Assembly: GCA_002104895.1 (NCBI GenBank)
Contig: MCFG01000068.1
Coordinates: forward strand, 101,001-165,000
DNA: 64,000 nucleotides
Direction: 5' to 3'
Source of the DNA: Anaeromyces robustus
Taxonomy: Eukaryota > Neocallimastigomycota > Neocallimastigomycetes > Neocallimastigales > Neocallimastigaceae
Shown: positions 34,108 to 50,233 of the stretch, piece by piece
Layout of the letters: every line of letters begins with the position of its first letter
How positions within the stretch are numbered: position 1 is the stretch's first letter
Position numbers and translations under genes: made by a program
The notes under the pieces: model-generated
Databases searched by the model: none
What the model was told of the DNA's origin: nothing
What the model saw: the letters and a program-made list of their open reading frames with translations, nothing else

Positions 34108-36289
34108 AAAAATTTTAAAAATTTAATTAATAAATATTTTAAATAGAATATAAATAATTGGAAATTAAAAAATTAAAAAAAAAAAAAATTTTTTTAAAAT
34201 TATTTTTGTTCTTATGGTTAAGCAATTAGTAAAAAGTTCGATTTGAGAAATTCAATTAAATAATAACAGTAACTTATATAGACAAATAAAAGAACTTTAA
34301 CCATAAAGAAATAAAAATTATTAAAATAAAAGCAAAATAAATTAAAATAAATTGAAATAAAATAAATTAAAATAAAATAAATTAAATTAAAAAACCAAAT
34401 AAATAAATAAATAGTAATTAACAATTTAAATCATATCAAAACTTAAAATGAAATAAATTTATAAAAAATAATAAGAATAGGATAATAATTCAATAGATTG
34501 AAAAAATATATATATTTGATTATTTATATATATAAGAAAATAGAATAAAAGGAAAAAAATAAAAAAAAAGAATTAATAAAATTTGTATATAACAATTCTT
34601 TTTTTTTTTTTTTACTTTCTTTTTTTTTTTTTTTATCTTCTTTAAATAAAAGAAAAGTAAGAATATTAGTTTTAAATTTAAAGAAAAATATAAATAAAAA
34701 AAAAGAAAGAATAAATTCTTTTAATTTATTTTCTTTGAATATATCCATATAATAGATACCTTCAATTTTATATATCAAAACTATTCTTTTTTATAATTTA
34801 TTTTTTTTTTATCTCTTCATTTCATAATTTATTTATATAATCGTTTTTACAATATACCAGTAGTAAACATTATCAAAAACTTTATATATATAAAAATTTT
34901 TTTTATTAAAAATAAAGTCGATATTTTTATTACATAATTCTATTTTTTAAATATCAACATTTATTTAAACTATCTTTATATTTATATCGAAGAAAAAGAA
35001 AAAAAATAGTATTTTTAATATATAAAAAAAGATTATTTTTACAAGAATCAAGAGTAATAGTAAGTAATGTTTATATTATATATCTTTTTTTTTTTTTTTG
35101 TTATTATTTATTTAATAAATAAATAAATGCAAATATAAATATATTTATATTTTTCATTTTTTATAAATAGTATATAACATATTATTATTTATTTTTTTTT
35201 CATTATATAAATAATACATAATAACATATATATACATTATTTATTATATTATTATTTTTAAAAAAATATTAGGTTAATTATATATATAAACAAATAAAAC
35301 GAAAATAATTACAATAAAATATATATATATCTATATATTTCATTTTAAAACAGAACAGAAAAGATATATTTAAACATATAGTGATAAAATACAATAAAAA
35401 ACAATTAAAAATATAACGATTATATTTATACATTAATATTAATTAATATATATTATTTTGATAAATAATAATAAATAAATAAATAGTAATTCAACAATAA
35501 AAGAAACAAAAAGTGTGCAGAGAAAAAAAATAAAAGCAAAAATCATAACTATTCACTTAATAATAATAAATAATAATATACCTGTAAATATAATTAAAAA
35601 TAATTATATTTTATAGGTAAACATAAAAATATAAATATTTTTTATAATTATAAAAAAAATATAATTAACAACAATTATATACAATAATAATATTTATATT
35701 ATTATATTACTATTACTAATAAAAAAATTTATATATATATATATAAAATATTATTACATGTTAAAAAGGTTATATATCTCAACAAATAGAATTGTTTTAT
35801 AAAATAAATTCATTTGGAAAATATATATAATTTTTTTATTGTATAATAATAATATTAATAACAATAATAGCATACAAACAATAAAATAAAAACAGCAAAA
35901 AAAAAAAAAAAAGAATAGTAAAAAGAAAATATTTATTTATTTATTTATTAAAGGAATACAAACAAATTCGAAAAAAAAATAAAAAAAAAATAAATAATAA
36001 AAGATAGTTTTCTTGAAAATATATAAATATATTATTATTTATAAAATTAAACAATTATAATCATTAATAATTGTGAATTTATTGAAATAATTTTATAAAC
36101 TATCTTTTAATATTAATTTTTTAAGATTTATTGGAATAATTATTTGTATTGTATATATATAGAGAGTTTTTAACTTTTTTTTTTAAAAGTTCATAAATAT
36201 ATAAATAAATAAAATAATTAATAATTTTTTTCCCAATTCTATTTGATAAAATAAAATAAAATAAAAGTTAATAATATAATATCATCATC

Positions 36290-38765
<2,476 letters not shown>

Positions 38766-39497
38766 AAAAAAAAAAAATAAAAAAAATAAAATAGAAAATA
38801 AATAAAATAGAAAAATAAAAAAATAGAAAAAAAAAAAATAAAATAAAAATAATTTATTTTTATTTTTTATTCTTTATTTTTTTTTATTTTTTATTTTCAA
38901 TTTTCTATTTTTTTTTTTTAATCATTATTTATAGGGATTATATATATATTATATCTATGTTTAGTTATATAGATAGATAGATATATAGAGATAATCATAC
39001 AATTGTTTTTTTTTAACAACCATAAGAAAATATAATATTAATACATATAGCTTTATACATATTTAAACACTCACACATACAAACATATTACACATACATA
39101 ATAACACATTTATTAACCTATATAAAATTAAAATTAAAATAAAATTAATAATTAAATACCATAAACAAACAGATACAATACACAATTATATAAAGAAAAA
39201 TTAATTAAATAATTAAATAAGTAATTGTTTAATTATATTATTCTTTAAAAAAAAATAATAATAAACAAGCAAAAACTTTGAATTATAAACAAGAGAAATA
39301 ATAAAAAAAAATTAAAAAAGAAAAAAAAAGTAAAATAAAAAATAAAAAAGCGATATATGCAAATAAACATCAAAATATAAGAGAAAAAAAAAATTAAATA
39401 GCAATTATAATAGTATAATAGTAATAGTTTTTTTTTCACATTTATGAATATATTATTATTATTATTATTGTTTCCTTTTTTCTTCTTTCTTTCTATC

Positions 39498-39528
<31 letters not shown>

Positions 39529-41362
39529 TTTATTTATTTTATTATATATTTAAAAAAATTTTTTTTATTTTTATTTTTATTTATATTTATATTATTTTTA
39601 TTTAAATTGTAAATAAATATAAAATAAATAAAATAAAATAAAATAAAATAAAATAAAAAAAATATATAATATAATATAAAGTAAGATAAAATAAATGAAA
39701 ATTAAAAGAAAAAAAGAAAAAAGAAAAGAAAAAAAAAAATTAAAATAAATTAAAATATAAAATAATAATGATATATTAATAAAACAAAAAAAAATAAAAA
39801 AAAATAATAATAAAAAAAAACAATGAAATAATAATAATATATTGTAAAACAATAATAAAGAAAAATATTTAAAAATAAAATATTTAAAATAAAATATTTA
39901 AAAATAATAATAATAATAATAACAAAGTAAAACCAAAATCAAAAAAGAAAAACAAAAACAAACATAAGAAAAAATATACTTTTTTTAATTTTTGTTTATC
40001 CAATTCATTGACATATTTCATTTTTATATATTTTATGATATACATTACATATATATACATATACATCATCTTCACCATTTTATATATTCTCATTAATTTT
40101 TTTTTACTCAATTTTATTTCCATTTTTATCTTTTATATATATATATATATATATATTGTAAAATTTTGGTTAATATTTCATAAATTTATTGGATTTTTAT
40201 TTTTTATTTTTTATTTTTATTTTTATTCTTATTTTTTTTTATTTTATTCCTTCTTTTAAATTATATATAAATTTATTTATTTTTATTATTTTTTTTAAGT
40301 GTTTGTATATATATTTATCCTTTATTTTTTTTATTTTTTTTTTTTTTTTTTTTTAAAAAAAATTAAAGACTACATACCTATTTTTGATTTAAATTCTATG
40401 TTTTTTTCTTTTTTTTTATCATATATTATACATTTTATTTTAATTTTTTTTTTTTCCTTTTTAAAAAGAAGATAAAAGATATATCAAAAATAAATTGAAA
40501 AAAGACAAAGAGAAAAGAAAAGAAGAAAAAAAAAATGAAAAACGAAAAAGAAAATATCCAAAGTGAAAAAAAAAAAAAAAAAAAAAGAATGAAAGATTAA
40601 AAGTATGAAAGAAAAGGGGGAGAAAAATAAAAAAAGAAAAGGAAATGAAATAAAAAAAAAGATGTTGAGAAAGAAAAAAAAATTTAGAGTAATAATAATT
40701 ATGAAAAACAACTAAAAACAACTAAAAATAACTAAAAAAAAATATTGAAAGGGTTAGAATTTTGAAAGAAAAAAACAAAAAGATGAAAAGATGATACAAA
40801 AAAAAAAAAGAAAAATGAAAAAGATATATATGAGATTGATGAAATTTGAAAAAAAAATAATAGTAATAATAATAATAACAATAATAATAATAATAAAATG
40901 AAATAAATAAATATAAGAAGAGGTTAAAATGAAAGAATAAATGAAAGAAGATTAAGAAAAAAGAAAGAAAGAAAAAAAAAAGAAATGATAAAATACATAT
41001 ATATATATATATATATATAAAATAGAAATGATAAAATAACAAAAAAAAAATAAATAAATAATAATAATTTGTATTAATTAATAAAAAATCTCGAAATAAA
41101 AAATTAATGTTAATTAAAATAATCAAACAAACAAACAAAGAACCTAATAAATAATAAACCATAAAATATAGAAAGAAAGAAAGAAAAAACGACTGATCTA
41201 TTAAAAATAAAAAATATATATATAAATAAAATATAATAAATATATTTCAATATTTTAAGAAAAAACTAACAAAAAACAAAAAAGAAAAAGCAAAAAGCAA
41301 AAAGCAAAAAACAAAAATAAAAAAGAAAAAAGAAAACAAAAATAAAAAGAAAAAGAAAAGAA
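38766..41362. other. Non-coding region with strand-skewed purine and pyrimidine tracts
   Basis: No gene seen. Poly-T/pyrimidine blocks at 39430-39600 and 40200-40460 (with a T run near 39500-39524) give way at about 40460-41360 to a long A/G-rich plus strand with very few C or T (GAAAAAGAAA, AAAGAAAAGGGGGAGAAAA). All reading frames here are Phe/Leu/Tyr or Lys-only artefacts. Confidence 0.6.
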
Positions 41363-41364
41363 AA

Positions 41365-42420
41365 TAAATTTATTTTATTGTGTAATTTTTAATATTATAT
41401 ATATAGACAATTAATAAATAATAATAATAAAACAAAAAACAATAATTTCTTATAATATAGATAATTAAACGTTTAAAACACTATTTACTAAGAATATCAA
41501 TATAAAAAGAAAAAAATTATTATTTTTAAAACGACAAAGTAAAATAAATAATATTTATACACTTATTTCTATCGTTAAATGAAATAAATATATATTTTTT
41601 CAAGAAAAAAAAAATATAAATTTATTTTATTGTGTAATTTTTAATATTATATAAATATACAATAAATAAATAATAATAATAAAACAAAAAACAGTAATTT
41701 TTTATAATATAGATTATTAAACATTTAAAACACTATTTACTAATATAATAACATCAATATAAAAAGAAAAAAATTATTATTTTTAAAACAACGAAGTAAA
41801 ATAAATAAAATTTATACAACACCTATTCTATCATTAAATGAAATAAATATATGTTTTTTCAAGAAAAAAAAATATAAATTTATTTTATTGTGTAATTATA
41901 ATATTATATAAATAGACAATAAATAAATAATAATAATAAAACAAAAAACAGTAATTTTTTATAATATAGATTATTAAACATTTAAAACACTATTTATAAA
42001 TATAATTTACATCAATATAAAAAGAAAAAATTATTACTTTTTAAAACGACAAGTAGAATAAATAGAATTTATACACCTATTCTATTATTAAATGAAATAA
42101 ATATATACTTTTTCAAGAAAAAAAAATATAAATTTATTTTATTGTGTAATTTTAATATCAAATATATAGACAATTAATAAATAAATAAATAGTAGAAAAA
42201 AAAAAACAATAATTTTTATAATATAGAAAATTAAACATTTAAAACACTATTTACTAATATAATAACATCAATATAAAAAGAAAAAAATTATTATTTTTAA
42301 AACGACAAAGTAAAACAAATAAAATTTATACACCTATTCTATCATTAAATGAAATAAATATATGTTTTTTCAAGAAAAAAAAAATATAAATTTATTTTAA
42401 TTGTAATTTATTATATAAAA
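41365..42420. repeat. Satellite of about 255 bp in four tandem copies
   Basis: A unit beginning AAATTTATTTTATTGTGTAA repeats with starts near 41366, 41618, 41876, 42130 and 42387 (anchor TGTAAT at 41381, 41633, 41891, 42145, 42402). Shared internal blocks, in order, are AACAAAAAACA(A/G)TAATTT, TTAAAC(A/G)TTTAAAACACTATTTA, TTATTATTTTTAAAACGAC and CATTAAATGAAATAAATATAT. A more diverged copy may extend to about 42800 (TTTATTATATTGTAATTTTA at 42618; ATCTTATTTTTTAAAACAAC at 42762). No gene overlaps it. Confidence 0.92.
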
Positions 42421-43453
42421 AAAATATTATAAAAAAAATATTTATTAAATATACATTTCATACAACATAATAATATCAAATAATTTTTCAATTTTTTTTA
42501 AAAAAAATATTAAGTATATACATACATATATATGAAATGTTTAAAATTAAATACAAAAAAATTATACAAAAGATTAAAAGTAAAAAATAAAATAAATATA
42601 TTTTCTAGAAAATAAATTTATTATATTGTAATTTTATACTATATAGTTAATAATAAAAAGAAAAAAGAAAAAGAAAAAGAAAAATCATAGATTAAACATT
42701 TAATACACAATCTTAAATAATAATAATAATAAAAAACAAAATAACCATTAAAAAATATTAATCTTATTTTTTAAAACAACTGTAAAATATTCAAAAAAGA
42801 GAAAAAAATATACAACACATTTTTTACAATTTTAAAAAGAAAAAAAATAAAAATATTTAGATTTATTAAAAAAAAAAAAAAAGAAAAGAAAAATAACTAA
42901 TATAACTACAACAATTATTATTATTATTACAATAATTCTTTTAATTTTATTATATTATCTATATTAAGTCTTCTATGTTAAAAAAACTAATTAAAAAAAC
43001 AATACAAAAATATACATACACATACACATACACACACATATATATAGTTTATGATTAACATTTATTTAAACTTTATTAAAACTTTCAAAAAAAAAAAAAA
43101 AAAAAAAAAAGGGAAATTAATATTTTTTTAAATTAAACACAAAAAATACTAAAATAACTAAAATTTCTATATTTATTACCACAAATTATTTAATACCTTT
43201 TTTTTTTTTTTTAAAAAAAAAAAATTATAATTAAAAAATACTATCATGTATATAATATAATCTTATTTATTTTTATTTTTATATGTAATTATTTTAATAA
43301 TAATACTTTATATTTTATATATTTTATATTTATAATTCAATAAATATTTTCTTCTCATTACTATTATCACATTTTTAATATTTTAATACTATCTTTTATT
43401 TCCTATTATCCATTATATATAATAATTTTTATTTTTTTCATTTTGTTTGTATA

Positions 43454-43500
<47 letters not shown>

Positions 43501-44095
43501 ATTATTTTTATTTTTTATAAAAAAAATAAAATAAAAATAAAAGAAAAAGATAACTTTTTTAATATTAATTAATTATTATTTATTATTTATTTCATTTAGT
43601 TTATGTATTATATATATAACTTTTTATATTTTATATTTTATATTTTTTAAAATGTAGAATTCGGTTAGTTTAATAAAAAAAAAAGTGTGTTCAAATGTTT
43701 TTTTTTTTTTTTTTTTTTTTAAAAAAAAATTAAAGAAAAAATTAAATTAACGATGATGATTTATATTTTTAAACGCTTTGTACTTATAAATTCTTAAAAT
43801 ATATACTTAAATAAATTAAATAATTATATTTAAAAATCATTATTAAATAATAAAAAAAATTCTTTTTTTTTTCTTATTTTGTATTTATATAATAATTATT
43901 ATTATTATTGTTATCTAAACAAAAATATAATTATAGTAAAAAAAAAATATTAAATATTATCCCAGCAATTGTTTTTTTTTTTTTTTTTTTTTTTTTATTG
44001 TTGTTGTTGTTGTTGATCAGTTATGTATGTATGTATGTATGTACGTATGTATGTATGTATTTATGTATGTATGTATGTATATATGTATGCATGCA

Positions 44096-44126
<31 letters not shown>

Positions 44127-44678
44127 TGTTGTTGAGTAGTTATGTATATATATATATATTTTATTTTTTATTTTTTTTCTTCTTTTGTATCTTCTTATTT
44201 TTCTCTTTCCCATTAAAGTAGTAATTCTTCTTCTTTCTTTTCTTCTTCTTCTTCTTATTATTATTAGTATCTTCATCATTATAATAATAAATTAAAGTTT
44301 TGTATTTTGTATATATTATATTATATATTATATTGTATAATGAATCTTTATTCTTAATAATTAAAATATATTTATATTTATATATATTTTAATAAATATA
44401 ATAAATTAAATAATGAAGTTGGATATATGGATATATATAATGAAATAAAATAAAATAAAATAAAATAAAATAAAAAAAAAGTTTTTTTTTCTTTTTATAT
44501 TTTATTGTATTATATAATAAAAAAAATTTTTTTTTTGTAGTGTTTTTTTTATATATTAATTTTATTTTATTTTTAATTTTAATTTAATTTCATTTTATTT
44601 TATTTCATTTTTTTTCTTTTTCTTTTTCTTTTTTATTTTTTTTTTTATTTTTTTTAAATATTTAATATTTATATATAT
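42421..44678. other. Non-coding region between the satellite and the Stealth gene
   Basis: It contains poly-A/T, (ACATAC)n at 43013-43040, (AAAT)n at 43457-43502 and (TATG)n at 44024-44090 preceded by (TTG)n. The end of this region is the 3' flank of the minus-strand gene. No gene. Confidence 0.6.
44024..44090. repeat. (TATG)n microsatellite
   Basis: About 16 TATG units with single-base interruptions (TACG, TATT, TATA, TGCA), followed by (TA)n. Confidence 0.9.
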
Positions 44679-46517
44679 TTAATCTTTTTCAAATAAACTT
44701 TTATTAGGGAACATTTCATTCATAAAATCTAATAACCATTGACCAGGTTCTTCAGTGGTATAATCATCATTTAAATTAAACATAAGATAAGGTCCATTTT
44801 TAATAGCATTAAAAAGTTTCATACTTTTCTTTTTATCATCTAATACTGTACCAAAACGAATATAATTTTTTACTGCATTTCTAGAAAGTGGACGATAACC
44901 ATATTCAGTAATCCATCTTTCTACATTTTTATGAGGATAAAATCCAAAATCTAATTGTGGAAATTCTGAAGGTTGTTTTTCTATGGAATAATCCGATTTA
45001 GAAGCCATATTTATAATATAATGTTGATGAGCATAAGTTGGAATTAAATCTAAAGGATGTCTAAATTTATGGGAAAGAGTTTGTGTAATATATTTACCAT
45101 AAAATTGTCTCATAGGTTCAAAAATATCACGATACCATACATAAGGTGCATGTTGTAACATAACAATATGATCTTGATCTCCATATTTTTCTTTAATCAC
45201 ACCATTAGTATGGAAAATGGAACCCCAATATTTTTTTAACCAGGATGTTTTAGTTTTAAGTTCAGCAATTTGATAAGCTTCATTAAAACCTTTATGAACG
45301 TGGGTACGACCATAATAGAAATTTGGAAATTTTTTTTTATTGAAAAAGAATGAAGGATGTATATAACGTTTAAAGAAATAATCATCATTTAATTGAATAA
45401 AACGTTCTGTTAAACCTGGAATTTTATCTAAATAAAATTCTATTGAAAATGAATTAAAAGTTGGATTGGTATCTGGTGGAAGTAAAGTTGCTTGATCTAT
45501 CACTTTTACACGTGGATGGTTTGTATCCAACCAATGTGGAACTTGACCGGGAGATACGATATAAATCATACCTTCATGCCATGGTAAATTCTTTTCTAAT
45601 GAACGTAAAGAATAACGAAGTTCATCCATAGAACGATCTCTTTGATCCACTTTTTTAATACCTCCATTATATTTTGATTTTATTTCTTGATGATGTGGAT
45701 CTGAACCATTAACCCAAGTATATACAATTGAAATATTTCTACACCATTCCCATTTTTGATCTAATTTCCATCCTTTTGGTTTATTATTATTTTCTGAACT
45801 TTGATTATTTTTTTGGAAAATATTATTACCTTCTTCTATACTAATATTATTTAGTATATTTTCATTTTTAATTTGTTTATGTTCTTGTTTTTCTTGTTTT
45901 TCTTCTTGTTCTTCTTTTTGTTTTTGTTTTTGTTCTTGTTCTTGTTCTTGTTCTTTTTCTTTTTCTTTTTCTTCTTGTTCTTGTTCTTTTTCTTCTTGTT
46001 CTTTATTATCATTATTATTATTATCTTTTTCTTTTTCTATTCCAATATCATCCTCTATAACATTATTTACTGTTTTATCATTAGTTATTTCTTTATCTAC
46101 ATTTTGTTCTTGTGGTATTCCTTCTGGTATTTCTTCTAAAATTTCATTATTATTATTACTATTGTCATTACTATTATTATTATTATTATTGCTATTATTA
46201 TCTACTTGTTCTTTTATTTTTTCTTTATCAAAATCATATCCATCACCTTCGGGTAATACATTATTATTATTAATATTTGAATTATCTACTATTGGGTTTT
46301 CAATATCATCTATGTCCATATCTGCATATGAAAGATCAACTGCATTTTTTGCTTCATTTATTTCATTTACATTTATTTTATCTACTTTTTCGGGTGACTC
46401 CATTCTTAATAAGAAAATGGTTTGAAATATTAATATGAAAACTATAATAATTGTTATCCTCGTAGTGAATCTTTTACGAGGTATACGAAATTTAACTGGT
46501 TTTATTTTTATTAACAT
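44679..46517 (-). CDS. Stealth-family sugar-phosphate transferase, type II membrane protein
   Basis: A single exon encodes 612 residues. A basic N-terminus (KPVKFRIPRKRFTTR) precedes a membrane helix at about 20-37, as in Golgi type II glycosyltransferases. A low-complexity stem follows, with poly-Asn (107-124) and Glu/Gln repeats (172-215). The enzyme domain begins at about 255. CR1 has SIVYTWVNGSDP (263-274). CR2 has DELRYSLRSLEKNLPW (298-313), IYIVSPGQVPHW and ERFIQLNDDYFF (371-382). CR3 has APYVWYRDIFEPMRQ and LIPTYAHQHYI (457-501). A C-terminal LNDDY (582-586) fits CR4. The four Stealth regions are known from bacterial capsule polymerases and from animal GNPTAB, and they transfer hexose- or GlcNAc-1-phosphate. 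The substrate here cannot be told: phosphoglycan on secreted proteins or wall material is likely. All motifs look intact. Confidence 0.92.
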   Translation of the reverse strand: MLIKIKPVKFRIPRKRFTTRITIIIVFILIFQTIFLLRMESPEKVDKINVNEINEAKNAVDLSYADMDIDDIENPIVDNSNINNNNVLPEGDGYDFDKEKIKEQVDNNSNNNNNNSNDNSNNNNEILEEIPEGIPQEQNVDKEITNDKTVNNVIEDDIGIEKEKDNNNNDNKEQEEKEQEQEEKEKEKEQEQEQEQKQKQKEEQEEKQEKQEHKQIKNENILNNISIEEGNNIFQKNNQSSENNNKPKGWKLDQKWEWCRNISIVYTWVNGSDPHHQEIKSKYNGGIKKVDQRDRSMDELRYSLRSLEKNLPWHEGMIYIVSPGQVPHWLDTNHPRVKVIDQATLLPPDTNPTFNSFSIEFYLDKIPGLTERFIQLNDDYFFKRYIHPSFFFNKKKFPNFYYGRTHVHKGFNEAYQIAELKTKTSWLKKYWGSIFHTNGVIKEKYGDQDHIVMLQHAPYVWYRDIFEPMRQFYGKYITQTLSHKFRHPLDLIPTYAHQHYIINMASKSDYSIEKQPSEFPQLDFGFYPHKNVERWITEYGYRPLSRNAVKNYIRFGTVLDDKKKSMKLFNAIKNGPYLMFNLNDDYTTEEPGQWLLDFMNEMFPNKSLFEKD

Positions 46518-48917
46518 TTTAAATTAACTATATATATAAAATTAGAATTTCAAAAATTAAATAAAAAAGATTGATATTAAATTATTATTATAGTACTATT
46601 ATTACTATTATTATCTATATATTTCTATTTTTTTGAATTATATACTATTATTCTTTTTTTTTTTTTTTTTTAAATTATATACTATTATTCTATGTATTTA
46701 GATATTCTGTATATATTTATTAATTTTTTTTTTTTACTTTTTTATTCAATTAATTTATAACTTTTAGATATATTTGCTTTTAATTCGTTTTTTATGTTTT
46801 AATTACCGAAGTAAAAAAAAAATAATTAAGTAAATTATACAATAAATTATCAATTAATATATTGTATTAATTTTTTTTTCTAGTTGTTGAGATTATTTAT
46901 AATTAATAAATGGAAATATGTTATAATTATAATTATAAAATATATCCAATTTATTCAATTTACCAAAAATATTCTAATTTTTATATATATATATATATTA
47001 TGTATTTCAATGGTGAAAAAAAATTATTTTATTAATAGTTTATTTGCTGGATTGAATAAAATACTACTTAAATTACTTAAATTATTGTTGCTGAACACTA
47101 TAATGGAAAGTTCCTAAAATATATTAAATTATAAAAAAAGATGATTGACATTAATATTATTATTATTATTATTGTTGTTGTTGTTGTTTATTATAATCAT
47201 TATTATAATATTATATTAAATTATATTAAATTATATATAAAAAATACAAATTATTATTTAATAAAATAATAAATATTCAAAATTGTAAAAAAAAAAAAAT
47301 ATCAAAAAAGAAATAAAAATATCAAAAATATCAAAAATATCAACAAAATCAAAATGTCAAAAAAAAAAAAAAAAAAAAAAACATTTTCAAAAAAAGTAAA
47401 ATAAAATAAACAATAAACAAAATTAAAAAAAAAAAAAAAAGTAAATGAATATACAAAATATAAATAAATAATAATCGTAAAATATAAATATATAAATAAA
47501 TATAAATATAAATATAAATAAATATATATATATATAGATGAATACATTAAAATGTACTTGTTATATATTATGATATTGTCTTAATTTAATATTTAACATT
47601 TATTAAAATACTAAAATAAGAAAAATAAAAAAAAATTTTATCCATATTAATATATATTAAAAATAAAAATAAAAATAAAAATTTAATAATAATAAATTAA
47701 TTAACAACAAAAAGCAGTAACAAATAATTACATGTAATAATAATAACAAGTAATAATAATAACAAGTAATAATAATAATTAAGGATTAATGATTAATGAT
47801 TAATGATAAAACATACAGAAAATAAATATTATATATATTATATATTATATATTATTTATTATAAATTATTTCTTGATATTATAATGAATTATTATTTTAG
47901 AATTATAATATTTATAATACTATTCATTTATTAATATCTGAATATTGAAAGACTTTTTATTTAATAATTTTATTTTCTTTATATTAATATGAACCACAAT
48001 AATTAATATTAATAAAATCCATATTAATTTATATTTAATAATAAAAAGTTATTCCATAATAAAAAATATATTATCAAAAAGTTTTATTATATTACCTTAT
48101 ACTACTATATGATAAGAATGGTAAGTTGTTTTTTTTTTATTTTTATTATTTCTTTCTACTAACTTATTCTACTAACTTTGTTAAGTAATAAGTTTAATAT
48201 AACTTTTAATAATTTATAAAGTAATTCTATTTGTTGATTGCTTGTTTGTCTTTTCTCTAACTACCAATTTTTTATTTGATTTACTCTTTTTATCTGTATA
48301 TATGTATAATATTATTTTTTATTTATATTAAATAATGAAAGCCAGTAATTCTTTCTCTATATATTTTTATATCTTATTTGAACTTTTGTATCAAAATTTT
48401 TTAAAAGGATAAAAATAAAATATTGATTTTTTTTTATGTATTTTTTTATTATTATTTAATATTTTTTTTTATAATTTTATTATTTATAATTTATTAAATA
48501 ATTATAAAAAATGAGAAAAAGAGTTAAAAAAAATTAGAAAAGAGAATATACATAAAAAAAAAAATAGTAAAAAAAACAGTAAAAAAAAATAAAAATAAAA
48601 AATCGATAAATATTTATATATATTTATAATGATTTAATTGTTCAGCGCTTAATGAAAGATTTGATTATGAATTTTAATAATTATAAAGTATATAAAAATT
48701 TTTTATTGAAAATTTATTATAATATACTAGTAATATATATAATTTAAATTAAATAATATATTTACAATATATTAGATATATATAGTATATAAATTATAAT
48801 AATTATAATTATTTGTTTGTTTGTTTTGTTTATTAGAAATTTTCATCTTCACTGAAACATAATATAAAAATATTTAAAGAACACATATTGAAATAATCTT
48901 TGAACTATAATTTAATA

Positions 48918-48946
48918 AACAAATAAATAAATAAATAAATAAATAA

Positions 48947-49018
<72 letters not shown>

Positions 49019-49105
49019 AAATAAATAAATAAATAAATAAAATAAATAATAAATAAATAAATAAAAAATAATAAATAAATAATATAAATAAATAAATAAA
49101 TATTA
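48918..49105. repeat. (AAAT)n array
   Basis: About 45 AAAT units with a few AAT phase breaks. Confidence 0.95.
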
Positions 49106-49127
49106 AAATTGAATCAAAGTATCAGTA

Positions 49128-49158
<31 letters not shown>

Positions 49159-49184
49159 AATTATTATTATTATCATTATTATTA

Positions 49185-49219
<35 letters not shown>

Positions 49220-50233
49220 GTTATTATTAATTATTCTATTTTAATAATTTTTTTTTGCTTTTTTACTTGATTTGATTTATATTATTATTAATATTAATAT
49301 TGTTATTAAAGTTTAAATTGCCATTTTTATATTGATATTTAATTTTGAAAAATGAGTAGTTGCTATATATTCTTAACCTACTTTTTTTTTTATTACTATT
49401 TATGTAGTTTGTAAATACAAGTAAATGACTGAAAAATTTTTAATAAAGAATTTAAGAATTATAAAATTTTAATCATGAATTAAATTCAGTTTTTTTATTT
49501 ATTATTAAGATATATATAAAATAAAACCTATTTTATTATAATAATTCTAAAATCCAAAAAAAAAAAAAATGGATAATTTATTATTTTAGTTTATATTCTA
49601 TTTCTAAACTATATTAATTATAATTTTATTTTTATTAATCTAATATATATATACATAAATTAAACTTTTATTTATTATAATTACAAGAAATATTAATGAA
49701 AAAAAAAAAAGTTAAGTGATTAAATAATAATAAAATAATTATTCTAAAAAGCAGTATATTTTATTTATTTATTTATTTTATTTGTTGGTAATTCTTCTTA
49801 ATTTTATATATTTAACACACATTTTTTTTTAGATATACATTAAATCATAATTCGTATATAGTTAGGTTAAATTTAATAAGCTTTTTCTAATTTATACATA
49901 TATATTTGTGTATTGATTATATATTTTATAATTTTTAGAATTTAATTAAATACTTTTTCTTCACTTATTTTTTATTTTATTTTATTTTGTTTTCTTTTAT
50001 TTTAGTTTATTTGCTTTTTTTTTCATATGTGTAAATAATTTTTTTAATAATAATAAAAAATTATTTATAATATAACATGAAATATAGAAAAATACATATA
50101 CGTAAATAATAAATAAATATGTTAGTCTTATACAGTTATTATACATAATAACAAAAATAAAGATAAATTATATAAATATTTAAATTATTTTTTTTATTAA
50201 TTGATATACTATATTAATTAAAAAATTAAAAGT

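Larger units (their letters stand above)
29846..36289. other. 6.4-kb region without a recognisable gene
   Basis: No protein-like frame found. Contents: (CAA)n then (TAA)n at 30030-30120, a CACGTG pair (30880-30913), a small hairpin (31836-31861), (ATTC)n at 31267-31292, (TATTA)n at about 31477-31513 and 33251-33305, and a less A/T-rich patch at about 33090-33190. (AAAT)n lies at 33838-34107, with long poly-A/T. The last few hundred bases are the likely promoter and 5' UTR of the voltage-sensor gene. Confidence 0.6.

Noticed and set aside
45873-46425. Two plus-strand Phe/Leu-rich frames opposite the Stealth gene
   Set aside because: Antisense shadows of its Glu/Gln-rich and Asn-rich stem.
47020-47117. 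Frame starting MVKKNYFINSLFAGLNKILL
   Set aside because: Briefly protein-like, but it is short, Leu-rich, and has no conserved motif or splice partner.
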